Source of the DNA: an uncultured Faecalibacterium sp.
GTDB taxonomy: Bacteria > Bacillota > Clostridia > Oscillospirales > Ruminococcaceae
Length of the DNA: 64,000 nt
Assembly: GCA_937880095.1 (NCBI GenBank)
Contig: CALFLK010000002.1
Coordinates: 1 to 64,000, forward strand
Reading direction: 5' to 3'
Positions 1-8,134 of the stretch are shown one piece after another (positions within the stretch are counted from its first letter, which is position 1; each line of letters begins with the position of its first letter). Below the pieces are notes generated by a model that saw nothing but the letters and a program-made list of their open reading frames with translations, was not told the origin of the DNA and made no database searches. The position numbers were made by a program, and so were the translations under genes.

Positions 1-5
1 TCAAT

Positions 6-134
6 ATGATTGAGAAGTTTTTCATGGCAGCGCTGGCCGCTGCCATTATCGTTGTAATCGTCGCATGGCTGGCACTGGCGTGTGTCGCACCGTTCGCGCT
101 GCTGAAGCTGTGCGGCATGATTTTGCTGGCATGA
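6..134 (+). CDS. small phage membrane peptide
   Basis: A 42-residue frame that is almost entirely hydrophobic after the first six residues (MIEKFF, then an Ala/Ile/Val/Leu-rich helix), so it reads as a single-pass membrane peptide. It ends five bases before the next gene, in the same transcription direction. The frame stays open to the window edge, so the true start may lie upstream. I do not recognise the family. It sits at the end of the prophage early or regulatory region. Confidence 0.45.
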   Translation: MIEKFFMAALAAAIIVVIVAWLALACVAPFALLKLCGMILLA

Positions 135-138
135 GGGG

Positions 139-348
139 GTGAGGGATGTGAAGTCATGGGATAACAAAGGCGCTTTTGACGAGGCACGTCAGCGCGTGCT
201 GGATCTGCTGAACGGTAAGACGATGAATGAAATTCAGTTGATGCGCTGTAAGCGCTGCATCTGGCATACATACGGCCGCCCTTGCGTCTGGCCTAAGGGT
301 ATGTGCCAACTCGCACAAAAACCTCGGAAAAACTCGGAAAATAAGTAA
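139..348 (+). CDS. small Cys-rich phage protein
   Basis: A 69-residue protein starting at GTG. It carries a cysteine cluster (C-x2-C, then two further Cys over about 17 residues) that looks like a small zinc-binding site, and a basic C-terminus. It lies between a membrane peptide and the DUF1492 late regulator, in the place where small DNA- or RNA-binding prophage proteins are common. The function is unknown; zinc binding is inferred only from cysteine spacing. Confidence 0.5.
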   Translation: MRDVKSWDNKGAFDEARQRVLDLLNGKTMNEIQLMRCKRCIWHTYGRPCVWPKGMCQLAQKPRKNSENK

Positions 349-366
349 CGGGGAGGGACTGCCGTC

Positions 367-780
367 GTGACGTATGATGAACTGAAAAAAGAATTGGAGA
401 GCTACCGCTGGGCGCTGGACAAGCAGCGTGATCTCCAGGCGGAGCTGGACCGCTGGCGCGCTACTGCGGAAAACATTTCCCCAAACTGGAGCGGTATGCC
501 CGGCGGTGGTCCCGGTGGCGCGCAAATCGAAACCAGTGTGGAGCATATACTGGAATTGACAGAGCAGCTGGATCAGCAGATCCAGGAGTGCATCGCCCAG
601 CGTGCCAAGGTGGAGCAGCTGATCGAGCTGGCAGAGAAGCCACAGCATAGAAGCATTTTGCGTAAGCGGTACATAGAATGTCTTACCTGGCGGGAGATTG
701 CGGATCAGACTGGGTATGATGGGGATTATGTGAGAAAGATGACCCGGGAGGCAGTGAAACTAATACTCGAAAAAATTTAA
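367..780 (+). CDS. DUF1492-family phage regulator (sigma-70 region 4-like)
   Basis: A 137-residue protein starting at GTG behind a GGGGAGGGA ribosome site. The N-terminal 80 residues are charged and predicted coiled coil. The C-terminal 45 residues read as a helix-turn-helix of the sigma region 4 type (RKRYIECLTWREIADQTGY). This is the architecture of DUF1492/ArpU-like proteins, which sit just before the packaging genes in many Firmicute phages and act as late transcription regulators. The position here fits: a terminator follows, and the terminase gene is the next phage-core gene after the AT-rich insert. Confidence 0.75.
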   Translation: MTYDELKKELESYRWALDKQRDLQAELDRWRATAENISPNWSGMPGGGPGGAQIETSVEHILELTEQLDQQIQECIAQRAKVEQLIELAEKPQHRSILRKRYIECLTWREIADQTGYDGDYVRKMTREAVKLILEKI

Positions 781-798
781 AAATGATATATTGAATAA

Positions 799-826
799 GC
801 TGCTAGAGTAAAACTAGCAGCTTTTT
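799..826 (+). terminator. rho-independent terminator after the late regulator
   Basis: An 8-bp perfect stem (GCTGCTAG/CTAGCAGC) with a 7-base loop is followed by five T. It closes the DUF1492 transcript and isolates the following three-gene insert from upstream transcription. Confidence 0.85.
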
Positions 827-877
827 GTTGTATTGTGAAATAAACAGGTGCAAAAATGATGAATTTTGGGATATGTG

Positions 878-906
878 TTGAACAAAAAATTGAACTTTGG
901 TATCAT
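878..906 (+). promoter_or_regulatory. promoter of the three-gene insert
   Basis: A TTGAAC -35 box, exactly 17 bases, then a TATCAT -10 box. TTGAAC occurs again 12 bases after the first copy, so an operator is possible. A strong AGGAGG site (925-930) lies 8 bases before the first ATG of the cassette. Confidence 0.65.
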
Positions 907-938
907 CAAGCTAAATAAACGCGCAGGAGGAAAAGAAT

Positions 939-2000
939 ATGGATAGACTGGATTATAAAAAGTATGCGACTTCTACAGTGCTGGCGTATCCGACAAAGTA
1001 CAAAAAACATCTGAAGGCGCTGTTTATCGAAGCGGGGTTAGCCAAAGATACAGAACAGTTACAGATGGATACTCTGAATGGGGTAGATATTCTGGGGATG
1101 CCATTAAAGGATCAGCTAGAAAAGTGTATTTCTGAATCTGATGATACGCTTGGAATCATTGAAAAATGGGAGTTTGAAAAGGACTACAGGCATTCTGTGC
1201 TTTTTAAGGTGGATGATTTTGATGCACTAACAGCTACGGTCGAAAAAGAGGTAGAAAGATACGAGAAGGGATCGTTGCCTCTATATGACGAGCTTTGTGA
1301 ACCTCGGCTTTTGATATCCAATGATGCGAAAATTGATTTGTTAAAATTTAATTTAAAACGAGAGGCCGTACATCCAATTACTGCGGAAGAATTGCTGACC
1401 AGATATCCAGTTGTGGTAGCATTTCACAAAAAGGCAAAGATTGTAGCAATTCGGTTTGATTCATTGCGTAGACTTTATATTGAGCGTACAGATGCATTTT
1501 ATGCGAATTTGGTTGATGATACGGTGACGTATATTGAAAATCATTTTCATCATAGATTAAATCCCTTGGATTTGGATTTTTTGCTGACGTATGTCCAAGG
1601 TACAACAAGTGATGTGAGACTGATTGCTCAATCAATGAAAATGTCGAACGGAACAAAAGCAGAGCTACAAGTAGGAATGAATGAAGACTATGTGCTTCCG
1701 TTTATTGGTGAGCTGAAAGATATGCTTATAGAGTACCAGGAGGATTTTAATAAAGTTCCGAACTTGAGAGATGCATTTGAACAATTTATTTGTGAAAAGG
1801 AAGAAACTTCGGATTACCCTTGGATTGAGCTTCTTTGGGAAGATGAAATTAAAACTAGATCAATTCATGTGAAGATTACATTTAATTACCACCAAAAAGG
1901 TTATAGCTTGTTACAACATTACTTTAATCCTGTTTTAATTGGAATGGAGAGGATGAATCGTGTTGTTGACTTTATCAGTAGCGTTGAGAATAACGCTTGA
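939..2000 (+). CDS. unrecognised protein, first gene of candidate defence cassette
   Basis: A 353-residue soluble protein with no signal peptide or membrane segment. I recognise no domain. A stretch around residues 150-175 (YPVVVAFHKKAKIVAIRFD) is predicted as beta strands. The C-terminal third is rich in acidic and aromatic residues. Base composition is clearly more AT-rich than the flanking phage genes, which suggests separate acquisition. It has its own promoter and a strong AGGAGG site, and its last 41 bases overlap the next gene, so the three genes form a tight operon. A role as sensor or regulator in a nuclease-based system is inferred from context only. Confidence 0.8.
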   Translation: MDRLDYKKYATSTVLAYPTKYKKHLKALFIEAGLAKDTEQLQMDTLNGVDILGMPLKDQLEKCISESDDTLGIIEKWEFEKDYRHSVLFKVDDFDALTATVEKEVERYEKGSLPLYDELCEPRLLISNDAKIDLLKFNLKREAVHPITAEELLTRYPVVVAFHKKAKIVAIRFDSLRRLYIERTDAFYANLVDDTVTYIENHFHHRLNPLDLDFLLTYVQGTTSDVRLIAQSMKMSNGTKAELQVGMNEDYVLPFIGELKDMLIEYQEDFNKVPNLRDAFEQFICEKEETSDYPWIELLWEDEIKTRSIHVKITFNYHQKGYSLLQHYFNPVLIGMERMNRVVDFISSVENNA

Positions 2001-2328
2001 AGAAGAATCCCGATATTCTTCGGAGGAAATCGAAAAAATCATTAAGGTCTTTTCTCGATATCATGCAAAGGACTGGATTTATCCAGGTGCCATAAAGCGC
2101 CAATTAAAATTTAAAATTGAAGATGTTTACCATATCTTAAATGCATTGGAAAAAACGGGTGTTATTGAGGGATGGTATGAACTTTGCTGCGGCCATTGTC
2201 AGAGGGTTTTAGGAACGGTTAAGCGCTTTAATGAGCTTCCGCCAGAGTTTACTTGTGAACTTTGCGACACAACTTTGAATACGATGGAAAATACCATCAA
2301 AATCTATAAGGTGCTGCAAGATGGATAG
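1960..2328 (+). CDS. winged-helix plus zinc-ribbon protein, second gene of cassette
   Basis: A 122-residue protein starting at GTG, 6 bases after GGAGAGGA and overlapping the upstream gene by 41 bases. Residues 20-70 resemble a winged-helix fold (AIKRQLKFKIEDVYHILNAL, then TGVIEGWYEL). This is followed by paired Cys motifs C-x2-C and C-x2-C about 25 residues apart, which fit a zinc ribbon. The combination suggests nucleic-acid binding or an adaptor. It overlaps the downstream nuclease gene by 8 bases. AT-rich like its partners. Domain calls are from motif reading only. Confidence 0.75.
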   Translation: MLLTLSVALRITLEEESRYSSEEIEKIIKVFSRYHAKDWIYPGAIKRQLKFKIEDVYHILNALEKTGVIEGWYELCCGHCQRVLGTVKRFNELPPEFTCELCDTTLNTMENTIKIYKVLQDG

Positions 2329-3010
2329 AGCATGTAGCCTGAAAAGTCTGATGAGTACTTGTAAAGAACTTTATAGTGACGACATACTTTGCGAGTTATC
2401 TCCGGAGGATTCTGCAGAATATAAGAGATTGCTAGAAAGGTTTCATACTGTCAATAATAGTGTGTGCAAGACTACCGAGAAAGGAAAAGCTCTAGAAGAT
2501 CTGGTTGGCTTTTTGATTGAAAAGTCTGGAAATATTTTTGAGGTTGTCAAAAATGTGAAGACTGGCACAAATGAAATTGATGAGGTCATAACCTTAAATG
2601 AAACCGGAAAAATGTTAGTAGGATTTAAACTCCTTCCCGAAAGATTTGAGTTCGTTTTAGGAGAATGCAAGAATTATCATACTAAAGTAGGTGTCACTTA
2701 TGTGGGGAAGTTCTACAGCTTATTACAGACGACAGCAATTACCACAGGTATCCTGTTTTCATATCATGGTGTAACGGGAAAGAACTGGAATGACGGATCG
2801 GGCCTTATAAAAAAGATATATCTCCAGAGAGAAGACCCTGACAAGAGAGTTGCAATTATAGACTTTTCTTATGAGGATTTTAAGAGAATAGCGGATGGGG
2901 ATAATTTTCTTTCGATCATTCGGAAGAAATTAGAAGCGTTGCAGCTTGATACATCAATTGCAACAAGCATAGCGAAACATCCAGCAGAAAAATATTTTGA
3001 AAAAACATAA
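2321..3010 (+). CDS. Mrr-like PD-(D/E)xK nuclease, third gene of cassette
   Basis: A 229-residue protein. An acidic residue in a helix after GKALEDLV (around residue 49), an Asp in NEIDEVI (around residue 88) and the ECK tripeptide (around residue 112) are spaced like the E...D...ExK core of Mrr-type restriction endonucleases. A further YVGKFYSLLQTTAITTGILF segment resembles the helix and strand that follow the catalytic Lys in Mrr-like folds. It is the last gene of the insert and runs directly into a strong terminator. Cleavage of foreign or modified DNA is the likely role, but target specificity cannot be read from the sequence. Confidence 0.7.
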   Translation: MDRACSLKSLMSTCKELYSDDILCELSPEDSAEYKRLLERFHTVNNSVCKTTEKGKALEDLVGFLIEKSGNIFEVVKNVKTGTNEIDEVITLNETGKMLVGFKLLPERFEFVLGECKNYHTKVGVTYVGKFYSLLQTTAITTGILFSYHGVTGKNWNDGSGLIKKIYLQREDPDKRVAIIDFSYEDFKRIADGDNFLSIIRKKLEALQLDTSIATSIAKHPAEKYFEKT

Positions 3011-3014
3011 AAGC

Positions 3015-3045
3015 GCCGCCGAGCACCTGCCCGGCGGCTTTTTTT
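3015..3045 (+). terminator. terminator of the three-gene insert
   Basis: A 7-bp GC stem (GCCGCCG/CGGCGGC) with a 10-base loop and seven T lies 4 bases after the nuclease stop codon. Together with the terminator at 799-826 it makes the cassette transcriptionally autonomous. Confidence 0.9.
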
Positions 3046-3261
3046 GTGCCAAAAATCTCAAATAAATTGAAAAATCACCCTGTTTTATCCCCCCCTAAGT
3101 GTGCTAAACTGTACTCGTGAAATCCAGCAGGGGAGCAGACCTGCTGGGATCCATGGTTTGACACCTCCTTTTTGACAGCTGCCCTGGCAGTCGGCGGGAT
3201 ATAGTCTGCCAGCATTCGAAGAAAGCCGGAGAGAGATCTTCGGCTTTTGTTATACGTTTTA
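3046..3261 (+). other. noncoding pre-terminase region with inverted repeats
   Basis: No convincing gene. It contains CCAGCAGG/CCTGCTGG (3124-3131 and 3140-3147), CTGGCAG/CTGCCAG (about 3184-3190 and 3206-3212), two TTGACA hexamers (about 3158-3178) without a good -10 box, and a terminator-like AAAGCCG/CGGCTTT hairpin with T run (3222-3248). The position immediately before the small terminase gene is where phage packaging sites (cos or pac) usually lie. Confidence 0.4.
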
Positions 3262-3291
3262 GCCTGTGCCCTTCGGGGCATAGGCTTTTTT
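3262..3291 (+). terminator. terminator just upstream of the terminase genes
   Basis: A 10-bp stem (GCCTGTGCCC/GGGCATAGGC, one G-T pair) closed by a TTCG tetraloop and followed by six T. It precedes the late operon by about 40 bases, so late transcription either starts downstream or must pass this hairpin by antitermination. Confidence 0.8.
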
Positions 3292-3334
3292 GTTGCCCGG
3301 CGGGAGGTCTGGGCTTGGACAGGAGGTGATCGCC

Positions 3335-3757
3335 ACGGCAAAGAACAAGCTCAATCCCAAGCACAAGGCTTTTGCCGAGGCATATATCTCCAACGGCGCG
3401 AATGCCTATCAGGCGGCGCTGGATGCGGGCTATGCGGAGAGCACAGCCAAGAGCCGCAGCTATGAGCTGCTGCGGGACGAGCGAGTGCAGGCATACATCA
3501 CCAGCCGACGAAAGGAACTGGCCCAGCAGGCGGTGACGCCGGAGCGTGTGCTGCTGGAGTTGGCGGACATTGGCTTTGGGCAGCGGGACTTCCCGGCCTA
3601 CGATATGTTTGGCGAAGAACACCAGCGCAAGCCCAGTATGACGGCTCGGCTGAAAGCGCTGGAGCTGATGGGCAAGACTCTGGGGATGGATAAGCCCAAT
3701 ACGGCAGCAGACAACGAAGCGGAGGTGGTCATCATTGACGACGTTCCACCTGAATAA
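3335..3757 (+). CDS. terS: terminase small subunit (probable ACG start)
   Basis: A 140-residue Terminase_2-type small subunit, which recognises the packaging site and loads the large subunit. The start of the family is visible: KNKLNPKHKAFAEAY, then GANAYQAALDAGYAES, an HTH-like DNA-binding segment. The expected Met-Ala start is encoded as ACG-GCA at 3335, 8 bases after AGGAGGTGATC (3321-3331), which pairs with 11 bases of the 16S rRNA 3' end. The only upstream alternative near the site is GTG at 3326, inside the Shine-Dalgarno itself. The gene overlaps the large subunit by 23 bases. Confidence 0.85.
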   Translation, partial: TAKNKLNPKHKAFAEAYISNGANAYQAALDAGYAESTAKSRSYELLRDERVQAYITSRRKELAQQAVTPERVLLELADIGFGQRDFPAYDMFGEEHQRKPSMTARLKALELMGKTLGMDKPNTAADNEAEVVIIDDVPPE

Positions 3758-4988
3758 TACGATTTCTCCTGCCTTCCGGCCTGTACATCATGCAATCAAG
3801 GCCGGGAAGGTCAGTGAGATCGTTCTTCCCGGCGGCCGAGGTTCTACCAAATCCAGCTTTCTGAGTGTAGAGCTGATTCTACAGCTGCTCAAACATCCGG
3901 ATTGTCACGCAGCTGTGTTCCGCAAGGTTGGCAATACGCTGCGCACCAGTGTGTATGCGCAGGTTTGCTGGGCAATCAGCGAGCTGGGGCTGTACAGCAA
4001 ATTCCGCTGCACGGTCAGCCCGATGGAGTGCACCTACAAGCCAACCGGCCAGAAGATACTATTCTTCGGTCTGGATGATCCGGGAAAAGTGAAGTCTATC
4101 AAGGTACCCTTTGGCTATATCGGGATTGGCTGGTTTGAAGAACTGGATCAGTTCGCAGGGCCGGAAGAAATTCGTAGTGTGGAGCAGTCGATTTTTCGTG
4201 GCGGCTCTTTTTCTTTATCCCTTAAGAGCTTCAACCCGCCGCCGATGGCGCGAAACTGGGCCAATCGCTATGTGCGGGAGTCGGTTCCCGGCCGGATGGT
4301 GGTACACAGCACCTATCTGACCGTGGACCCGGCGTGGCTGGGACCGCGCTTTCTTGCAGATGCCGAGAACCTGAAGATCACCAATCCCACCGCATACCGG
4401 CATGAGTATCTGGGCGAAGTAGTTGGCAATGGTACCCAGGTATTTGAGAACATCCAGGTGCGTCCGCTGACCACCGAAGAACTGAATCGCTTTGAACGAA
4501 TTTATCACGGTGTGGACTGGGGATGGTACCCTGACCCGTGGGCATATAACGGCTGCCGTTATGATCCGGTACATAAGACGCTGTACATCTACGACGAGCT
4601 GACCCGTCGGCGCACATCCAATGAAGACACGGCCAAGCTGCTGATCCAGCGTGGCGTATGCCAGAATCCTGACTTTGACGAGACACTGACAGCCGATAGC
4701 GCAGAGCCGAAGAGTGTCTCTGATTACCGTGCGTATGATTTGCCTTGCCGGGAAGCGGAAAAGGGTCCTGGCAGCGTAACGGCTGGTATGAAGTGGCTGC
4801 AAAGTCTGGTAGCTATCGTGATTGATCCAGAGCAATGTCCGGACACAGCAACAGAATTCAGCGAGTACGAATATGAAACGGACAAGCGCACCGGTGAAGT
4901 GCTGCAAGGATATCCGGATTTGAACAACCACCATATTGATGCGGTGCGGTATGCGCTCAATCGAGTTTGGCGCAGGAGGGGACAATGA
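3735..4988 (+). CDS. terL: terminase large subunit
   Basis: A 417-residue packaging ATPase-nuclease starting at TTG, 9 bases after GGAGG. The Walker A variant GGRGSTKSS lies near residue 34, in the usual place for Terminase_3 proteins. A Walker B-like segment (IGIGWFEELDQF) lies near residue 130. The C-terminal nuclease half carries GVDWGWYPD and DSAEPKSV, acidic motifs of the RNase H-like nuclease. It overlaps the small subunit at its 5' end and the next small gene by ATGA. Confidence 0.93.
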   Translation: MTTFHLNNTISPAFRPVHHAIKAGKVSEIVLPGGRGSTKSSFLSVELILQLLKHPDCHAAVFRKVGNTLRTSVYAQVCWAISELGLYSKFRCTVSPMECTYKPTGQKILFFGLDDPGKVKSIKVPFGYIGIGWFEELDQFAGPEEIRSVEQSIFRGGSFSLSLKSFNPPPMARNWANRYVRESVPGRMVVHSTYLTVDPAWLGPRFLADAENLKITNPTAYRHEYLGEVVGNGTQVFENIQVRPLTTEELNRFERIYHGVDWGWYPDPWAYNGCRYDPVHKTLYIYDELTRRRTSNEDTAKLLIQRGVCQNPDFDETLTADSAEPKSVSDYRAYDLPCREAEKGPGSVTAGMKWLQSLVAIVIDPEQCPDTATEFSEYEYETDKRTGEVLQGYPDLNNHHIDAVRYALNRVWRRRGQ

Positions 4989-5200
4989 TGCACAAATGGA
5001 AAACATGGCTGTACAGCCGCTTTCTGCCGGAATATTGCCGGCAAAGCCTTTTGGAAGAAAATGCCCGACTGGAAAACGAGCTGAAACAAAAGCAGCAGAG
5101 AATCCAAGAGCTGAACAGCTACATTGACGGCATGGAGGCTGGTATGCACAGCCTGCGCCGAATCACCATTTGCAATCACACAGGAAAGGGGGACAACTAA
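4985..5200 (+). CDS. small coiled-coil phage protein
   Basis: A 71-residue protein whose middle (LLEENARLENELKQKQQRIQ) is a strong heptad-type coiled coil. It begins at tandem ATG codons 4985/4988 behind AGGAGGGG and overlaps the terminase stop. It sits between terminase and portal, where small accessory head proteins occur. The function is not recognised. Confidence 0.6.
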   Translation: MMHKWKTWLYSRFLPEYCRQSLLEENARLENELKQKQQRIQELNSYIDGMEAGMHSLRRITICNHTGKGDN

Positions 5201-5203
5201 GCA

Positions 5204-6625
5204 ATGGCATTTTTCAACGCACTGTTTGGTGCAGCCAACCTGCACCATTACAGTCAGGCGTTTCCGGATGCAAGAGAGTGCACCAGCACAGCGATGCAGA
5301 AGGCAATTCAGGACTGGTTTCAGCTGTACTACCAGACAGATACGCCGGAGGATGAAGACCCTTGCCAGCGGATTCCCTGTGCGGTTGTATCCAAGCTGTA
5401 CAAGGCATGTTTTGCAGAATATAAGCCGGAATTGAGCGGACAGGGCGCAAAAACGGACTTCCTGACCCGCTGCCAGGAATCGCTGGATCGCAAGCGCAAG
5501 AAAGCCGTACAGCTTGCCATGATTGGCGGCGAAGCGTGGTTGAAACCTTTGCCCGGCAAGGATGGCTTTTCCTGGGCAGTGGTGCGCCGCGATGCAGCAG
5601 CTGTTTTGGGGCGTGACAGCGACGACCAAGTGACGGACATGATTTGCACCGAGCAGACCACCGCAAACAATGGCATTTATACGCTGCTGGAGCGCCGAAC
5701 CGTGAATCCTGACGGCTATCTGACCATTGTGAACAAGCTATACTGGAGCAGCGACAGTACAACGCTGGGCGCACCGGTTGCGCTGGATGCATTGCCCAAG
5801 TATGCTGAGCTGCCGGCGGAGTACACATTTCCCCAGCCGGTGGGCAGCATTGGTCTTGTGCCGGTAAAGATGCCGCTGGAAAACAGTGTAGACGGCAGCA
5901 TGGATGGTGTGAGCGTATATGCCGCTGCTGCGGATTTAATTCACCGCATCAATCACAATGAGTGGCTGATGAATCAGGAGTTTGACAACGGCGCCATTCG
6001 CGTTTTTGCTTCGGACGATTTGATTCATAAGCGGAGAAACAGCGATGGGAAAGTCATTCAAAAAGAGCTTCGGACCGGTCTTTTCACTGGGCTGGATGAA
6101 GACCCACAAAAAGTCGGGATTACAATCTTTGCACCCCAGCTGCGTGAGCAGAGCTTTCTGGCGCGCAAAAACGAGTACCTGCGCAACGTGGAAAGCGTGC
6201 TGGGCATCAAGCGAGGGCTTTTGTGCGAAACAGCAGACGTACAGCGCACCGCCACCGAAGTGGCCAGCAGCGAGGGCGATTACAGTCTGACCGTGCAGGA
6301 TCTGTGGGAGGTCTGGGAAAAGGCGGACCGTGAAGCACTGCGTTTGTGCGACGTACTGGGCCAGATGTATCACATTTGCCCGGCGGGTAGCTTTGACCCG
6401 GATAAGGATCTGTCCATCAGCTGGGGCAACGGCGTGTTGTATGATGCAGACAAGACTTGGCAGGAGAATATGCAGATGGTGGCAGCAGGAATGCTCAAAC
6501 CGGAGCTTGCGTTGGCGTGGCGGTATAAGATGCCTTGTAAGACCGATTCGGACCTTGCCAAAATCCGCAAACGCTATATGCCGGAAATGGAGCAGCTTTT
6601 GGACGAAGAGGACGAGGAGACGTAA
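5204..6625 (+). CDS. phage portal protein
   Basis: A 473-residue portal of the SPP1 gp6-like group. Portals form the dodecameric ring at the capsid vertex and are the docking site for terminase. The protein follows the terminase genes directly, has the usual length, shows mixed alpha/beta sequence with the conserved RGLLCE/VQRTATEV region (around residues 338-352) and ends in the acidic tail typical of portals (EQLLDEEDEET). The next gene starts 3 bases later. Confidence 0.88.
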   Translation: MAFFNALFGAANLHHYSQAFPDARECTSTAMQKAIQDWFQLYYQTDTPEDEDPCQRIPCAVVSKLYKACFAEYKPELSGQGAKTDFLTRCQESLDRKRKKAVQLAMIGGEAWLKPLPGKDGFSWAVVRRDAAAVLGRDSDDQVTDMICTEQTTANNGIYTLLERRTVNPDGYLTIVNKLYWSSDSTTLGAPVALDALPKYAELPAEYTFPQPVGSIGLVPVKMPLENSVDGSMDGVSVYAAAADLIHRINHNEWLMNQEFDNGAIRVFASDDLIHKRRNSDGKVIQKELRTGLFTGLDEDPQKVGITIFAPQLREQSFLARKNEYLRNVESVLGIKRGLLCETADVQRTATEVASSEGDYSLTVQDLWEVWEKADREALRLCDVLGQMYHICPAGSFDPDKDLSISWGNGVLYDADKTWQENMQMVAAGMLKPELALAWRYKMPCKTDSDLAKIRKRYMPEMEQLLDEEDEET

Positions 6626-6628
6626 GCC

Positions 6629-8134
6629 ATGGCACTCAAACCGGAGCAGAGCGCAGCATTAAAAGATGCGTTTGGCCAAATTGCAGAGCCGATCACTGAC
6701 TGGCTGCTGAAGGACGCAGCGGAGCGAATCGCTTTGTCGGGTAAAATGACCAGCACGGCCAGCTATGAACTGTATCGGGCCAAGGCTCTGGGGGAAAGTC
6801 AGCGAGAACTGAAAAAGTTTCTGAGACGGCAGCTGAAGCTTTCCAACAAAGAGATTCGCAGATTGTTTCGGCAGGCAGCACGCTTTTCCCGTGATAACGA
6901 TGAGGAGCGTGTCGGGCTGACTTCCGGTGCAGACATGGAGCAGATGACGGCCGCAGCGGTCAAGCTGGCACAGAAAGATTTTTCCAACCTGACCCAAACC
7001 CTTGGCATGGTCACACCCGGCGGAGCGGTGCAGCCTTTGCGCCGATTCTATCAGGAAACAATGGACTTTGCTTTTGAGCAGATCTTCACCGGTGCAGCAG
7101 ACTACCAGACCGCCATCCGGCAGGCCACTACAAAGATGGCAGATGCAGGTGTGCGCACCATCGACTACGAAAGCGGAATCAGTACCGATATCGAAGCAGC
7201 GGTGCGCCGGAACATGATGGGCGGCATGGGGCTTTTGGATGAGCAAATCACCCGGACAAACCATGACGCTTTAGGCTGTGACGGCTGGGAAATCAGTGCC
7301 CATGCCAACAGTGCCCCAGACCATGAACCCATCCAAGGCCACCAGTTTTCGGATGAGGAATGGAAAAAGATGAACGGTACCGCTGCAAAGCCTGGCACTC
7401 TGAAACGCCGGATTGGGACGCTGAATTGTGGGCATATCGGTATGCCTATCATCCTGGGCGTGAACAGCCCCCAGTACACCGAGCAGCAGCTGCAAGCCTT
7501 CCGTGACGACAACGCCAAGGGCATTACATACGAGGGTAGACACTACACCGGATACGAAGCCACCCAGAAGCAGCGCCAGTTGGAGCGTGCGCAGCGCAAG
7601 CAAAAGCGGCGTATCTTGGTAGCAGAAACCACCGGCGATACCCTGAAAGAGCAGGCGGCACAAATCAAGCTGCAAATGCTGCGCCAGCACTACAAGGCAT
7701 TCAGCAAAGCGGCCGCTTTGCCCTTGCAGGAAGAACGTGTCTGGGTGGCAGGCTTCGGACGAACCCAGGCAGCAAAGGTGAGGGGTACGGTTGTAAAGTA
7801 CCAAAAAGTGCGGTATCATAAAAAGGGAACGGTTGTTGTAACAGACGACTGGAAGAAAGTAGAGCATCCGCGAATTCCCCCGCGATATCTGCCAAATGCG
7901 ATTATAGAAACCGTGTCACAACGAGGAAAACAGATAGATCGGATGTTCTATGATGCAAAGGGACTGCAGTATAAACAAATCAGTAACGGTCCGCATGGAA
8001 ATCCTAAGATGCATCCGTATGGAAAGCATGGCGAGCATGCACATGATATTGTCTGGTCGGATGGAAAGATCGTTGGGCGCAAGGCACGTGAGCTGACAGA
8101 AAAAGAAAAAGGGGAATGTGGTGATATCCTATGA
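6629..8134 (+). CDS. minor capsid protein with toxin-like C-terminal extension
   Basis: A 501-residue protein. Residues 1 to about 385 match phage minor capsid protein 2 (Phage_min_cap2), an internal head protein encoded after the portal; its usual end, VAGFGRTQAAK, lies near residue 378. From about residue 385 there is an extra basic domain of roughly 115 residues with a histidine-rich core (H456, H462, H467, H470, H472; the motif reads HPYGKHGEHAHD). Codons here are more AT-rich than in the capsid part. Toxin domains on MuF-type phage head proteins are an established pattern, and a small gene overlaps the stop by 4 bases, as expected for an immunity partner. Toxicity is inferred. Confidence 0.85.
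   Translation: MALKPEQSAALKDAFGQIAEPITDWLLKDAAERIALSGKMTSTASYELYRAKALGESQRELKKFLRRQLKLSNKEIRRLFRQAARFSRDNDEERVGLTSGADMEQMTAAAVKLAQKDFSNLTQTLGMVTPGGAVQPLRRFYQETMDFAFEQIFTGAADYQTAIRQATTKMADAGVRTIDYESGISTDIEAAVRRNMMGGMGLLDEQITRTNHDALGCDGWEISAHANSAPDHEPIQGHQFSDEEWKKMNGTAAKPGTLKRRIGTLNCGHIGMPIILGVNSPQYTEQQLQAFRDDNAKGITYEGRHYTGYEATQKQRQLERAQRKQKRRILVAETTGDTLKEQAAQIKLQMLRQHYKAFSKAAALPLQEERVWVAGFGRTQAAKVRGTVVKYQKVRYHKKGTVVVTDDWKKVEHPRIPPRYLPNAIIETVSQRGKQIDRMFYDAKGLQYKQISNGPHGNPKMHPYGKHGEHAHDIVWSDGKIVGRKARELTEKEKGECGDIL

Noticed and set aside
3104..3622. Minus-strand frames across the pre-terminase region and small terminase gene
   Set aside because: They conflict with the terminase frame and lack ribosome sites.
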